Source of the DNA: Algoriphagus sp.
GTDB taxonomy: Bacteria > Bacteroidota > Bacteroidia > Cytophagales > Cyclobacteriaceae
Direction: 5' to 3'
Assembly: GCA_018336015.1 (NCBI GenBank)
Contig: JAGXQZ010000069.1
Location: 1 to 64,000, forward strand
Length of the DNA stretch: 64,000 nt
In this document: in pieces, positions 8,353 through 17,014 of the stretch
Position numbering within the stretch: the stretch's first letter is position 1
Layout: each line of letters starts with the position of its first letter
Translations under genes and position numbers: made by a program
Notes under the pieces: generated by a model
Seen by the model: only the letters and a program-made list of their open reading frames with translations
Told to the model about the DNA's origin: nothing
Database searches by the model: none

Positions 8353-9390
8353 ATGAGAAAGTCAATTTTACTTTCAGTCCTATTTCTATTCGCTTTCTGG
8401 TCTGATGGGGTATCTCAGGAAATCGAAAAACTTTTTGATTCTGAAGTTCCGATTTCCATGAAGATGAATTTTTCGATCAAGGAAATCAAATCCAAAACCA
8501 ATGACTCCACTTACATGGATTCGGAGATTTCCGTGCAAACTTCCTCCGGAAGTTGGGAGACCTTTCCTTTTGAAATCCGGACCAGAGGGAATTTCAGGCT
8601 GGCCAACTGCTATTATCCACCCATGCGGATCAAATTGAAAAAAGATGAAGCAAAGGGAACCATTTTTCAAGGAAATAGAAGTTTAAAGCTGGTCTTGCCT
8701 TGCAGTAAAACAAAATTTGCCGATAGCTTTTTGGGTAAAGAATACCTTGCCTATCAGCTTTTTGAACAGGTTACCCCTTATACATTTGATACTCGATTAG
8801 TCAGAGTGGAATTTACCAATCTAGATGATAAAAAGGCAGAACCAGTTGTCCTGTTGGGGATTCTTATTGAAGACGATGACGAGGTGGCCAAGCGATTTGA
8901 CGGTGAGATCTTGAGCAAGAAAATACCGCCAAACATCATGGAGGACTCCGCTACGGTTCGGCATGACTTGTTTCAGATGATGATTGGCAATACGGATTGG
9001 TCGGGATTGTATCAGCATAATCAAAAAGTAATGTTGGTAGGTGAAAAAACAATTATCCCTTTGGCCTATGATTTTGATATGACCGGGTTGGTAAATCCAC
9101 CTTATGGTCAAGTTAATTCAGCAGTTGGGATTGAAAAGATAACAGATCGGATGTTTCGTGGATTTTGCAGAGATCCAGCTCTTGTACAGACGATTAGAAA
9201 AGAATTTTTGGCCAAGGAGTCAAAGATTTTTCAAACGATAGAGCTGAACAAACAATACTTCTCTGAGGCTGATGCCAAATGGGTAAATAACTTCATCAAA
9301 GAGTTTTATGACATCTTAAAAAACGACAAACTCTTTCAGCAAAAGGTCTTAGAGTCCTGTCGAAAGGCTGATGGTACTTATTCCTTCTAA
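8353..9390 (+). CDS. Secreted CotH-kinase-like protein (tentative)
   Basis: A 345-residue protein with an N-terminal signal peptide (cleavage near VSQE). Residues about 70-80 read FEIRTRGNFR, and residues 205-240 contain MMIGNTDWSGLYQHNQK followed after about 15 residues by AYDFDMTG. The order G-N-x-D-W, H-N and D-F-D recalls the catalytic loop and metal-binding Asp of CotH-type secreted protein kinases, but conservation is too weak to be sure. An AT-rich gap of 160 bp with no visible gene precedes it. Two strong hairpins follow, so it is probably monocistronic. Confidence 0.55.
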   Translation: MRKSILLSVLFLFAFWSDGVSQEIEKLFDSEVPISMKMNFSIKEIKSKTNDSTYMDSEISVQTSSGSWETFPFEIRTRGNFRLANCYYPPMRIKLKKDEAKGTIFQGNRSLKLVLPCSKTKFADSFLGKEYLAYQLFEQVTPYTFDTRLVRVEFTNLDDKKAEPVVLLGILIEDDDEVAKRFDGEILSKKIPPNIMEDSATVRHDLFQMMIGNTDWSGLYQHNQKVMLVGEKTIIPLAYDFDMTGLVNPPYGQVNSAVGIEKITDRMFRGFCRDPALVQTIRKEFLAKESKIFQTIELNKQYFSEADAKWVNNFIKEFYDILKNDKLFQQKVLESCRKADGTYSF

Positions 9391-9397
9391 GTTGTTT

Positions 9398-9453
9398 TTT
9401 GCAGATTTTACTAAGAACGACTGTTTCATTTTGTTTTTAGTAAAATCTGCAAA
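9398..9453. other. 21-bp-stem hairpin downstream of CotH-like gene
   Basis: Bases 9398-9418 and 9433-9453 pair over 21 positions with a single G-U wobble, around a 14-nt loop. The stem is far longer than an ordinary terminator and is preceded by a T-run (GTTTTTT at 9391-9397). It starts one base after the stop of the CotH-like gene. It may be an RNA 3' end structure or a small palindromic repeat. The rest of the gap to 9785 holds one more terminator and no convincing gene. Confidence 0.7.
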
Positions 9454-9502
9454 TACTCAAGGGTGAGGACTTCCAAATACTCAGAAAACCCAAAACAAAA
9501 AC

Positions 9503-9541
9503 GGGGCTCCAAATTTCAAAATTGGAGCCCCATTCTTTTTG
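9503..9541 (+). terminator. Intrinsic terminator
   Basis: GGGGCTCCAA (9503-9512) pairs perfectly with TTGGAGCCCC (9522-9531) around a 9-nt loop, followed by a T-rich tail. It probably ends transcription from the CotH-like gene. A 90-residue open frame across this hairpin (9463-9735) has no domain features and is not called. Confidence 0.8.
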
Positions 9542-9785
9542 TAGCCTATATTCATGTCAACATTACGGTTGCACAAAATTTTAATGATAAGGGTGATTTT
9601 TTAGATACGTTCTTTTTTCATTTCAATCCCAAAGGGAAAGGAGTCGACTCCTTAAACCAAGAGCTTTTAAAGACTGATTTTTTTTATCTTTTCCTTCTCT
9701 CTGATCAAAAAGACAATTCTTCACCATTGATTTGAGAGCTTGTCATTCCACAGCTTTTTGGATACTTTCAGGAAATCGCATTTCT

Positions 9786-10460
9786 ATGAAAAAATCCATC
9801 GCTTTAATATTTATCCTTCTTCTATCGTTCGGTTGGACCTATAGTCAGGTTTCTTTGTTTGATGGTAAAAGCCTTTCCGGATGGTACATGGACGTTCCTG
9901 ATCTGCAAAAAGACAGCAGTTTGAGAAAACCCTTCATCGTTCGGGACGGACTTTTGGTAAGTTTAGGCACACCCGGAGGTCATTTAATTTCGGAGAAAAG
10001 TTATGATAACTATATTCTGGAATTTGAATATCGCTTTGCAGGGAAGCCCGGAAACTGTGGGGTATTGGTACATGCATCCACCCCAAGGGCATTGTATGAT
10101 ATGTTTCCCAAATCCATCGAAGTGCAGATGATGCACAGCAATGCTGGGGATTTTTGGTGTATTCAAGAAGATATTCAGGTCAATGATATGGAGAAAAGAC
10201 GTGGGCCAAAGGAAAATTGGGGAGTTTCTGAGGGGAAAGAACGAAGAATTCTCAATCTCACAGATGACTCAGAAAAACCATTAGGCGAATGGAATCGGAT
10301 GAAAATCAAATGTGAGGGAAACCAGGTGACGGTTTGGGTGAATGGTATTTTGGTTAATGACGGCTACGGCGCAACCGCCCAACGAGGACAAATTGCCCTT
10401 CAGGCAGAGGGTGCCGAGGTGGAATTTAAAAAGTTGATTTTGACTTCGATTAGACCTTGA
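9786..10460 (+). CDS. DUF1080 (3-keto-disaccharide hydrolase-like) secreted protein
   Basis: About 224 residues from the ATG at 9786, which gives a clean signal peptide (IALIFILLLSFGWTYSQ); the upstream in-frame extension to 9732 is not signal-like. The mature protein begins SLFDGKSLSGWY, the classic DUF1080 opening, and continues with GNCGVLVHAST, EWNRMKIKCEGNQVTVWVNG and GQIALQAEGAEVEFKKL, all typical of this concanavalin-like jelly-roll domain. Characterised relatives act on 3-keto-glycosides. A periplasmic carbohydrate-related role is inferred. It is convergent with the DUF1295 gene. Confidence 0.88.
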   Translation: MKKSIALIFILLLSFGWTYSQVSLFDGKSLSGWYMDVPDLQKDSSLRKPFIVRDGLLVSLGTPGGHLISEKSYDNYILEFEYRFAGKPGNCGVLVHASTPRALYDMFPKSIEVQMMHSNAGDFWCIQEDIQVNDMEKRRGPKENWGVSEGKERRILNLTDDSEKPLGEWNRMKIKCEGNQVTVWVNGILVNDGYGATAQRGQIALQAEGAEVEFKKLILTSIRP

Positions 10461-10461
10461 T

Positions 10462-11418
10462 TTAAGCAGTCGGTGCAGGGTTTCGCTGCGGTTCGCCTTT
10501 GGTTCCGGGGATAAACCGGGGAACTCTAGATTGATAGTCCTTATATTCTGGATATTTGGAGGCGCTGATTTCTTCGCTGAAGTTTGAGCTACCCTGAAAG
10601 AGAATAAGCAAGAGCATGGCCCCAACTATCGACCAATTGAGCCACTGTCCGGACACCACGACTGAGAAAAAGTAAAAACAAACCCAAATCCCTTGCTCAC
10701 CAAGGTAGTTCGGGTGTCGGGAAATAGCCCACAGCCCTTTATCCAAAAAGCCTTTGGCAAAATCTCCATGCAGGAGTTTTCCTTCTCGGATGAGTCTCCA
10801 TTTTTCACTTTGAAACTTCCAATGTTGCTCATCAGCGATAGTTTCTATTAACAAAAAGAACAATACCCCTGCGGAGACAACCAAATCCCAAACTCCCAAT
10901 GGAATCCCGTCAAACTGCATTGTCACCAGCATAGGAAGGGTGAAAAGAAGGATCAATACATTTTGATAACCAGAGATAAAAAACAGGTTGAACAAAGTCC
11001 ACTTCCATCGGGGCTGAAACTCCGGTTTTTTCCTCAAAATCTCCCAGCGGTAGTCTTCCTCACCTTCCCAGAATTTCAATCGATAAGCACCTTTTCGGGC
11101 AAAGTTGTAGGTGAGTCTCGATCCCCAAGCTGTTACCAAAATAGCCATTAGGATCATCCTTGGACTGAAATCCCCATAGTAGGCCATCACCCAAGCGTAG
11201 ATGATAGGAAGGATGCTCCAATACTTGTCCACCTGACTGTTGTTGTTTGTTAGCTCCCCAACCAAGAAGCAATAAGCTATGGAAAAGCCGCAGATTTTCA
11301 TGAGGACACCAAGGGTTTCCCATTCTTTTTCTCCCAACGGAATACCGAAAAAATAGGTAAAAACAGGGACAACAAGCAGGGTAAAAATCAGGATAAGAGC
11401 GGTCTGGATGATTTTCAT
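10462..11418 (-). CDS. DUF1295 family membrane protein (steroid 5-alpha-reductase-like fold)
   Basis: 318 residues from the ATG at 11416-11418, which begins directly with a hydrophobic segment; the frame is open to 11493 but the added residues are polar. It has about seven membrane segments. The C-terminal DKGLWAISRHPNYLGEQG is the conserved signature shared by DUF1295, steroid reductases and isoprenylcysteine methyltransferases, forming the cofactor pocket. The actual reaction is unknown for bacterial DUF1295 proteins. It is convergent with DUF1080 across 1 bp. Confidence 0.85.
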   Translation of the reverse strand: MKIIQTALILIFTLLVVPVFTYFFGIPLGEKEWETLGVLMKICGFSIAYCFLVGELTNNNSQVDKYWSILPIIYAWVMAYYGDFSPRMILMAILVTAWGSRLTYNFARKGAYRLKFWEGEEDYRWEILRKKPEFQPRWKWTLFNLFFISGYQNVLILLFTLPMLVTMQFDGIPLGVWDLVVSAGVLFFLLIETIADEQHWKFQSEKWRLIREGKLLHGDFAKGFLDKGLWAISRHPNYLGEQGIWVCFYFFSVVVSGQWLNWSIVGAMLLLILFQGSSNFSEEISASKYPEYKDYQSRVPRFIPGTKGEPQRNPAPTA

Positions 11419-11497
11419 GGTGGTGGATTTTTCTTGAAAATTAATCCAATCTAAAAAGTTTCCAAATTCGACTGTTGTTCTTTTTGACTTCAAAAGT

Positions 11498-11968
11498 CTA
11501 GGTGGATCTTAGAATCCGCTTGTCCAGTTCGAGCCTGTAAATTCTATATTCCAAGGTATGGAATTTTTCCGATAGAGGATTGATGACAAAATTATGCGAA
11601 CTTGGGTCTACCACCGAGGGAACTGCAAAGCAGGTAATTCCTGACTTTAACAAGTTGGCACCAAACTCCATCGAGCTTCGAACTGCCGGAATCTGATTCC
11701 AATCCAGCGGTAAATCTTCTTTTTCGGGAATGAAAATCAAGGGCTCGGGAATGCTGAATTCCATTACTGAGTAGCGTATATAACGCTCAGATGAAAGCAA
11801 CTCCGAATCAATAGTGAGCCTTTCTAAAAGTGATGCAGAAATGCTTGACCCCGCGTAAATAGCAGGAAACCCCGGGAGATTCCACCTGCCTCCATAGATT
11901 TTGGCACCTTCACCGCTCAGATCGCAGTACTGCGTTAGTGCAAGTCTGTAGACTTTCATCCGGCTCAA
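11498..11968 (-). CDS. RES-domain toxin (NAD+-degrading) of a RES/Xre toxin-antitoxin pair
   Basis: A 156-residue protein with the RES core GGRWNLPGFPAIYAGSS followed by LLERL. R28, Y38 and E49 correspond in spacing to the conserved Arg, Tyr and Glu of characterised RES toxins, which deplete cellular NAD+. VPSVVDPSSHNFVINP matches the C-terminal conserved part with a Ser. The start overlaps the antitoxin stop (ATGA at 11965-11968), the normal antitoxin-first order. The toxin looks intact. The second Met (codon 4) is an alternative start. Confidence 0.9.
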   Translation of the reverse strand: MSRMKVYRLALTQYCDLSGEGAKIYGGRWNLPGFPAIYAGSSISASLLERLTIDSELLSSERYIRYSVMEFSIPEPLIFIPEKEDLPLDWNQIPAVRSSMEFGANLLKSGITCFAVPSVVDPSSHNFVINPLSEKFHTLEYRIYRLELDKRILRST

Positions 11969-12426
11969 ATAGCGATCCCGTGCTGTAGTCGCATGATCTC
12001 TGCCTTGAGCAAGTCAATACCCGTCGATACATCAATCAAATCGAGCGGAATACGATTACCGAGGGTAAAAAGCGGCCTTTCCATCCATCGTCTGAATCCT
12101 TCCCTTCCAAAATAATTGATCCCCATGGCATAAAGATCAGCTAATTGGTATAGCTTCTCAGATTGCCCGGTGTCAAACACTTCCTTGCGCTGAAGTGTCT
12201 TGGCAGAGACTCCCAAAGCATCTGCCAAGGTCTCATAGTTAAGGCCGGAGAGCGCCTTGAGGCTTTCGAAGGCGTTTTTGTCAAGACCATTGCGGAAGGT
12301 GTCTACTCGGGCTAGTGGCTCATAGAGTCCCTCTTCATCTAGATGAAGGATATCCTCTACCGTCATCGTGGCTTTTTCATAATCTGCAGCAGCGGCTTCA
12401 CTGACTTTGAAGATCTTCTTTGCCAT
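11965..12426 (-). CDS. Xre/MbcA/ParS-type antitoxin (DUF2384) for RES toxin
   Basis: A 153-residue protein. The middle section LSGLNYETLADALGVSAKTLQRK is a Xre-type helix-turn-helix, and the C-terminal third (IPLDLIDVSTGIDLLKAEI and flanking residues) is the DUF2384 toxin-binding domain with its usual G-I-x-x-L pattern. It precedes and overlaps the RES toxin gene. Such antitoxins bind their own promoter; a 10-bp direct repeat found just upstream of this start supports autoregulation. Confidence 0.9.
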   Translation of the reverse strand: MAKKIFKVSEAAAADYEKATMTVEDILHLDEEGLYEPLARVDTFRNGLDKNAFESLKALSGLNYETLADALGVSAKTLQRKEVFDTGQSEKLYQLADLYAMGINYFGREGFRRWMERPLFTLGNRIPLDLIDVSTGIDLLKAEIMRLQHGIAI

Positions 12427-12437
12427 GGTTTTTATCG

Positions 12438-12469
12438 GTAATTTGTCCTCTAAGATAACGTAATTTGTC
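12438..12469. promoter_or_regulatory. Direct-repeat operator candidate of the RES/Xre operon
   Basis: GTAATTTGTC occurs twice, at 12438-12447 and 12460-12469. The starts are 22 bp apart, about two helical turns, so both copies lie on the same DNA face. They sit 12-43 bp upstream of the antitoxin start, over the expected promoter. Binding by the antitoxin is inferred. The rest of the gap to 12728 shows only AT-rich sequence and, near 12660-12710, a weak CAATAACT-type repeat. Confidence 0.55.
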
Positions 12470-12728
12470 TGAAATTGATTCTTCCTTCAAAAGTTTTTTG
12501 TCTCAAAATCAAGTAGATCGGCGTTTGAAAGTTTCGTTAATAGATATTTTATTTTTACAGTCCTGACTAGTTAAGGAGTTTGTATGGTGATGCACAGGCA
12601 GTAAGATAAAGTCATTTCCAATAGTTAAGATTTGGTTTTATTCTGTGCTGTGCCTTAATCAACCAATAACTCATTAACTATTTTTCAATAACTCCCCCTA
12701 GCGTCTTCCTGCCTTTGCGGCTAAAAAC

Positions 12729-15695
12729 CTAATCCGCAGCATTCCAATACGCCATCCGCTCCAGCTTGTCCACTTCGATCGAGTAGAAGCCAAATTCCTC
12801 CGTCACTTTCCCCTCGATCCGGTAGATTGCCCGACCTTTGAAGGGGTATTTTTTGACCACAGGAGGAAAGTGCACCGTGTCAATCCAGTCTCCGTCCCGA
12901 TCCAGAAAAGTACCGAAGTTCATCACTTCGCCCCTGACCGTGCGGGTGTATTTGACTGTGACCAGGTAGCCGAGGATCATCACCGTTTTTCCCAGATGGC
13001 TTTGCAGATCCTTGGCTTTAATACCTTGGACACTTTGGTCTTTGACTAGGTGAAAAGGCGAGTCAAGCGGAAACTCCAAAATATCGATCTGATCGAGGAT
13101 GTCCTGTCGAATGTCGGTTTCGTCCAGTTCGGGGACTTGTGGAGGCTTTTTGCCAAAGATGATCTCTGTCGTGGCTGAGCGAAAAAGCTCATTCGTGCTT
13201 GCCACGGCTTTTCGCTTGTTTTGGAGAAAATGGGCCTCCCAGAGCAGCTCCTGCTTGGTCTTGCCCGTAAATCGGAAACAAGTCATCCGGATCAGGATCA
13301 GCAGCTGCTCCAGTCCGATCTCCACCCTGGCTACAAAGTCTGCTAACCCCAGAAATGGCCCATTCATTCGCCGCTCGGAGAGGAGCTTTTCCACGGTGGC
13401 TTTTTCCAAATATTTCATGTGGATAAAGCCTAAGAAAACAGTTTTTCCAATGATTCGAGTGAGATATTCACTTTCGTTCAGATGCGGAGCCTGGATGTCG
13501 GCTCCGTTCATCCGGAGCTCGTGTACATAGAATTCGGTGTGGTAAAATCCCCCGAAGTTGTTGATCACGCCGACCATAAACTCCAGCGGGAAGTAGGCCT
13601 TGAGGTACAGACTCTGATAGCTCTCCACCGCAAAGGAGGCCGAGTGTCCTTTGGCGAAGGAATACCCCGCAAAGCTCTCAATCTGATGCCAGACTTCGGC
13701 AGCGACTTTTTCCTCCCGGCCCAGCTTCTTGCAGTTTTCGAAAAACTGCTCCTTCACCCGCTGGAATTCATCCTTGGAGCGGGATTTTCCGCTCATTCCT
13801 CTGCGCAGTACGTCCGCTTCGCCCAAACTCAGTCCGGCAAAGTAGTGCGCTACCTTAATCACATCCTCCTGATAAACCATGATGCCGTAGGTCTCAGGCA
13901 TGATGTCAGCCATCACGGGATGGGCGGTTTTGCGTCGCTCATGGTCGATGTGACGGAGAATATATTCCCGCATCATTCCCGATCGGGCCACCCCCGGGCG
14001 GATGATGGAGCTAGCGGCGACGAGTTCCAAGTAGGTGTCTGCCTTCATTTTGGCAAGCAGCATGCGCATGGCGGGCGACTCCACGTAAAAGGCACCAATG
14101 GTGTGTCCGGTTCGGAGGTGTTCCTTGATTTTGGGATCTTTTTTGAACTTTTCCACTTCCCGAATATCCACTTGGATACCTTGGTTTTGGTAGATGAGCT
14201 CCAGAGCCGACTTGATGTGGCCGAGCCCCCGCTGACTCAGGATGTCAAACTTGTGCAGTCCGATATCTTCCGCTGTGTGCATGTCGATATGCGCGAGCGG
14301 AAACCCCTTCGGAGGCATATCCGTCGCCGTGTAGTAGTGGATCGGTTTATGTGAAATCAGGATCCCGCAGGCGTGAATCGTCAGATGCGAAGGCATGTCG
14401 TGCAGCACCTTCGAGTATTTGATAATCAACTTGCCAAACTGATCGGGTTCATAGTCTTCCTTATCGGCATGATGAATCAGCGACTCGATGTCGGTCTTAG
14501 GCAGGCCGAAGACTTTACCGAGTTCCCGCAGCATCGAGTTGTACTGAAAGGTGCTGTACGATCCCAGCAGGGCCACATGCTCTTCCTGGTCTCCATTGTA
14601 CTTGCGGAAAATGTAATCCGTGACCTCATCCCGATCCGTCCAGCTGAAGTCGATGTCAAAGTCGGGGGGATTTTCCCGATACAGATTGATGAAGCGCTCG
14701 AAGTACAAGTCCAGCTCGATCGGGTCCACGTCCGTGATACCCAGGCAGTAGGCCACGATGCTGTTGGCGCCGGAGCCTCGGCCGACGTGGTAGAAGTTGC
14801 GGTGCTGCGCAAAAGTCACGATGTCATAGTTGATCAGAAAGTAGGAAACAAAGCCCTTTTGCTGGATGAGATCGAGCTCCTTGTCGATCCGGGCGCTCAC
14901 TTCCGGCTGAAGGTCTGGATAGCGACGGATGGCTCCCTTGAATGTCTCCTGCCGGAGAAAATCAAAGTCCTCCCAGTCCGAGCCCAAGATGTCCCTGCGG
15001 TTTTTGACCGCTTGGAAGTAAAAGGAAAACTGGCACTGCTCGAGGAGCTTTTGGGCATTGACCAGGAGGTAGCTGTGGCTTTCGCAGCGGGCAATCAGGT
15101 CGGCGTAGGAGTAGAATTGGTCGGTGGAGTCTGCCTGTTCCGATACGGGAAGCTTGCTCAATAGCGTATTCTGATCCATGCTGCGTAGGAGTCGATGGGC
15201 ATTGAACTCAAGTTTGGATGAAAAGGTGGCCGGTTGCAGGAGGACGAGTTTTTCCTTTCGGCGAAACCAAGGCGAGGTCAGCAGCTTGTTGAGCTGAGCG
15301 GGATGTACACCGACGTATTCATTTTCCCGCAGGGGAAAAGTCTTCTCCGAAAAAGGATAGATCACAAAGCTGTGCTCAAACTTGGGTGCTCTCGATTTGA
15401 ATTCCCGCTTGCGGGTCAGGTGCTCGGAGAGGTGTTTGTTCAGTTCGAAAAAACCCTCCTGATTCCGCGCCAGACCGATGTACTGCTGCTGCACGCCGTT
15501 GCGGAAGTCGATGCCGATGACGGGATGGATGCCGGCCTTTTGCGCAGCGCGGATAAAAGGGAACACACCGGCCGTGCAGTTGATGTCAGTGAGGGCGAGG
15601 GAGTCGAGTTTTTTGCCTTTCGCCTCAGCGATCAGCGCTTCCACAGACATCGTCCCGTATTTGAAGCTGAAGTGAGAATGGCAGTTGATGAACAT
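12729..15695 (-). CDS. DNA polymerase III alpha subunit, short DnaE/ImuC-like form
   Basis: 988 residues from the ATG at 15693-15695. The longer frame to 15815 runs through repeat-like intergenic sequence, so the shorter start is chosen; it opens MFINCHSHFSFKYG, the PHP domain. The polymerase core follows: GRGSGANSIVAYCLG, NPPDFDIDFSWTDRD (catalytic Asp residues), YQEDVIKVAHYFAGLSLGEAD and RRGMSGK. HhH-type and OB-fold regions end the protein. At under 1000 residues it is shorter than a replicative DnaE (about 1150-1250) and resembles error-prone DnaE2/ImuC or other accessory copies. No imuA/imuB or lexA is adjacent. A role in mutagenic repair is inferred. Confidence 0.85.
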   Translation of the reverse strand: MFINCHSHFSFKYGTMSVEALIAEAKGKKLDSLALTDINCTAGVFPFIRAAQKAGIHPVIGIDFRNGVQQQYIGLARNQEGFFELNKHLSEHLTRKREFKSRAPKFEHSFVIYPFSEKTFPLRENEYVGVHPAQLNKLLTSPWFRRKEKLVLLQPATFSSKLEFNAHRLLRSMDQNTLLSKLPVSEQADSTDQFYSYADLIARCESHSYLLVNAQKLLEQCQFSFYFQAVKNRRDILGSDWEDFDFLRQETFKGAIRRYPDLQPEVSARIDKELDLIQQKGFVSYFLINYDIVTFAQHRNFYHVGRGSGANSIVAYCLGITDVDPIELDLYFERFINLYRENPPDFDIDFSWTDRDEVTDYIFRKYNGDQEEHVALLGSYSTFQYNSMLRELGKVFGLPKTDIESLIHHADKEDYEPDQFGKLIIKYSKVLHDMPSHLTIHACGILISHKPIHYYTATDMPPKGFPLAHIDMHTAEDIGLHKFDILSQRGLGHIKSALELIYQNQGIQVDIREVEKFKKDPKIKEHLRTGHTIGAFYVESPAMRMLLAKMKADTYLELVAASSIIRPGVARSGMMREYILRHIDHERRKTAHPVMADIMPETYGIMVYQEDVIKVAHYFAGLSLGEADVLRRGMSGKSRSKDEFQRVKEQFFENCKKLGREEKVAAEVWHQIESFAGYSFAKGHSASFAVESYQSLYLKAYFPLEFMVGVINNFGGFYHTEFYVHELRMNGADIQAPHLNESEYLTRIIGKTVFLGFIHMKYLEKATVEKLLSERRMNGPFLGLADFVARVEIGLEQLLILIRMTCFRFTGKTKQELLWEAHFLQNKRKAVASTNELFRSATTEIIFGKKPPQVPELDETDIRQDILDQIDILEFPLDSPFHLVKDQSVQGIKAKDLQSHLGKTVMILGYLVTVKYTRTVRGEVMNFGTFLDRDGDWIDTVHFPPVVKKYPFKGRAIYRIEGKVTEEFGFYSIEVDKLERMAYWNAAD

Positions 15696-15717
15696 GTCCG
15701 ATTTATAATTGGGTAAA

Positions 15718-15946
15718 ACTTTTGAGGTTTTTGACACCTCGAAGGTTTCGAGATCACTCCGGGAGATACGCTTCGCGAAATGCGCTCCCTGTGGTCGCGA
15801 GATAGTTGCGGTCATCGATGTCCTGCGTCTCCAAGCACTGGACTGGATCGGATTTTAGCTTTCGGATTGTAAATCCTGTGATCGAGCCTTGGGATTACAA
15901 ATCCTGATGGGCGGAAACCTCAAAGGTCTTTAGGTTGAAAATGTTA
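15718..15946. repeat. REP-like palindromic intergenic repeats
   Basis: The gap upstream of the polymerase gene contains GGATTGTAAATCC (15864-15876) and GGATTACAAATCC (15892-15904), each an internal palindrome and partly complementary to the other, a pattern common in Bacteroidota intergenic DNA. Flanking them are inverted TTTTGAGGTTT and AACCTCAAAGGT segments (near 15720 and 15928). I see no gene here, and the repeats argue against an extended N-terminus for the polymerase. Confidence 0.6.
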
Positions 15947-16057
15947 ATTATTTAAACATTTTTATGTTTATAAATTAAACAAAAAGTATTCTATGAGCTC
16001 AAAATTTTCAGGAGAATTTCAGTTGAGATATCTTTCGATAAGACCTATGTAACAAGG

Positions 16058-16402
16058 ATGAGAGAAATTATAAAAAGAAATTGGCAATACGTATTACTAT
16101 TCCTAGTGGGTGTGATTCTTTTTGAATTGATTACAAATCAATACGACCAAGGTGAAAAACCAATTGAGGGCCTCATCGAATTCTATTCGACAGACCAAGA
16201 ATTAATAGACTCAATTGGTAAAATCACAAGTTGGGAATACACATTCAATGAAAATGACAAAAAAAATGACACCTTGAATTTTCAAATTCTTCTTTATTCA
16301 AAACTCTACCTTGTGAAAATTAATGGGGAATTAATTGGGTCTGAAATTAGCCGTTCTTACAATTCTGAAAACATCAATGTTAAAGTTGAGCCAAAAAATT
16401 AG
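16058..16402 (+). CDS. Small membrane-anchored hypothetical protein
   Basis: A 114-residue protein with one N-terminal membrane segment (YVLLFLVGVILFELI, about residues 11-27) and a hydrophilic C-terminal domain with Asn- and Lys-rich codons. No family recognised. The gene is AT-richer than its neighbours and lies next to a toxin-antitoxin pair, suggesting a small horizontally acquired patch. Its stop overlaps the convergent toxin gene's stop by 4 bp (16399-16402). Confidence 0.5.
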   Translation: MREIIKRNWQYVLLFLVGVILFELITNQYDQGEKPIEGLIEFYSTDQELIDSIGKITSWEYTFNENDKKNDTLNFQILLYSKLYLVKINGELIGSEISRSYNSENINVKVEPKN

Positions 16403-16728
16403 ACTTTTAAGAAATTCAATAACTCTTTCAATTCGCCGTCACTGATATTTTCCTTTTCCGACTTGTCGTAAATAGAAAGAAGGTAAACAGTAGTTTGACT
16501 GATTTTTACAAAAGTAATTACCCTAGAACCTCCAGACTTTCCTTTTCCTTTAGAGGAGATGGCCATTCTGATTTTGTAGCAATTGTTTCCTAAAGAAACA
16601 CCCTGCAAAGGATTTACCTCTAGGCTCTTAAGCAAGGCTTCAAATTCTTCTTTGATAGAAGGATATTTTTTTGCCAGTTTTTTGAGCTCCTTCCTGAAAT
16701 TTGGAATGGCTACTACTTCATAATTCAT
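16399..16728 (-). CDS. RelE/ParE-superfamily toxin
   Basis: A 109-residue basic protein beginning NYEVVAIPNFRKELKKLAKKYPSI, typical of the RelE fold's first strand and helices. It continues NPLQGVSLGNNCYKIRMAI, SGGSRVITFVK and VYLLSIYDKSEKENIS, the family's C-terminal strand motif. Members cleave mRNA at the ribosome or poison gyrase; which applies here is unknown. It overlaps the antitoxin gene by 11 bp. The operon order is antitoxin then toxin. Confidence 0.82.
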   Translation of the reverse strand: MNYEVVAIPNFRKELKKLAKKYPSIKEEFEALLKSLEVNPLQGVSLGNNCYKIRMAISSKGKGKSGGSRVITFVKISQTTVYLLSIYDKSEKENISDGELKELLNFLKV

Positions 16729-16924
16729 CCAAAAGTTCTTTGGCAGGGATGCTCTTTATTTTGCCTTCTTGGATTAAATTAAATTCGTCGACGGACTGTT
16801 TGATGTTTTCAAGTACTTCCGCTTTGTAAGAGGAAATGGGTTTTGCCTTTACGAATTTTAAATTCCTTAATAGCTCAAGTACAAAATCAGCTTTTTGATC
16901 TTCAATCTCCAGAATGACTCTCAT
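16718..16924 (-). CDS. Antitoxin partner of RelE-like toxin
   Basis: A 68-residue protein just upstream of and overlapping the toxin gene. It opens with a beta strand (RVILEIEDQKADFVLELLRNL) and has an extended C-terminal tail (FNLIQEGKIKSIPAKELLDEL), the usual layout of small antitoxins with a toxin-wrapping tail. The family is not named with certainty; the call rests on size, position and overlap. Confidence 0.75.
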   Translation of the reverse strand: MRVILEIEDQKADFVLELLRNLKFVKAKPISSYKAEVLENIKQSVDEFNLIQEGKIKSIPAKELLDEL

Positions 16925-17014
16925 TTTGATAAATTTTTAAGCAGGTTTTTTTTCATAAAGATATAAAATCCAATCCTCAAGTAATTGGTTCTCTAATATA
17001 GGATTTTGTAATTC

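Noticed and set aside
9463..9735. A 90-codon frame in the gap before DUF1080
   Set aside because: It crosses an intrinsic terminator hairpin and has no signal, domain or start context.
13482..15164. Two long plus-strand open frames (290 and 263 codons) antisense to the polymerase gene
   Set aside because: They lie wholly opposite the conserved PHP and polymerase motifs, have no recognisable domain, and arise from the codon bias of the real gene.
15696..15815. N-terminal extension of the polymerase
   Set aside because: The extension overlaps a REP-like repeat and precedes the PHP start MFINCHSHF; the internal ATG is preferred.
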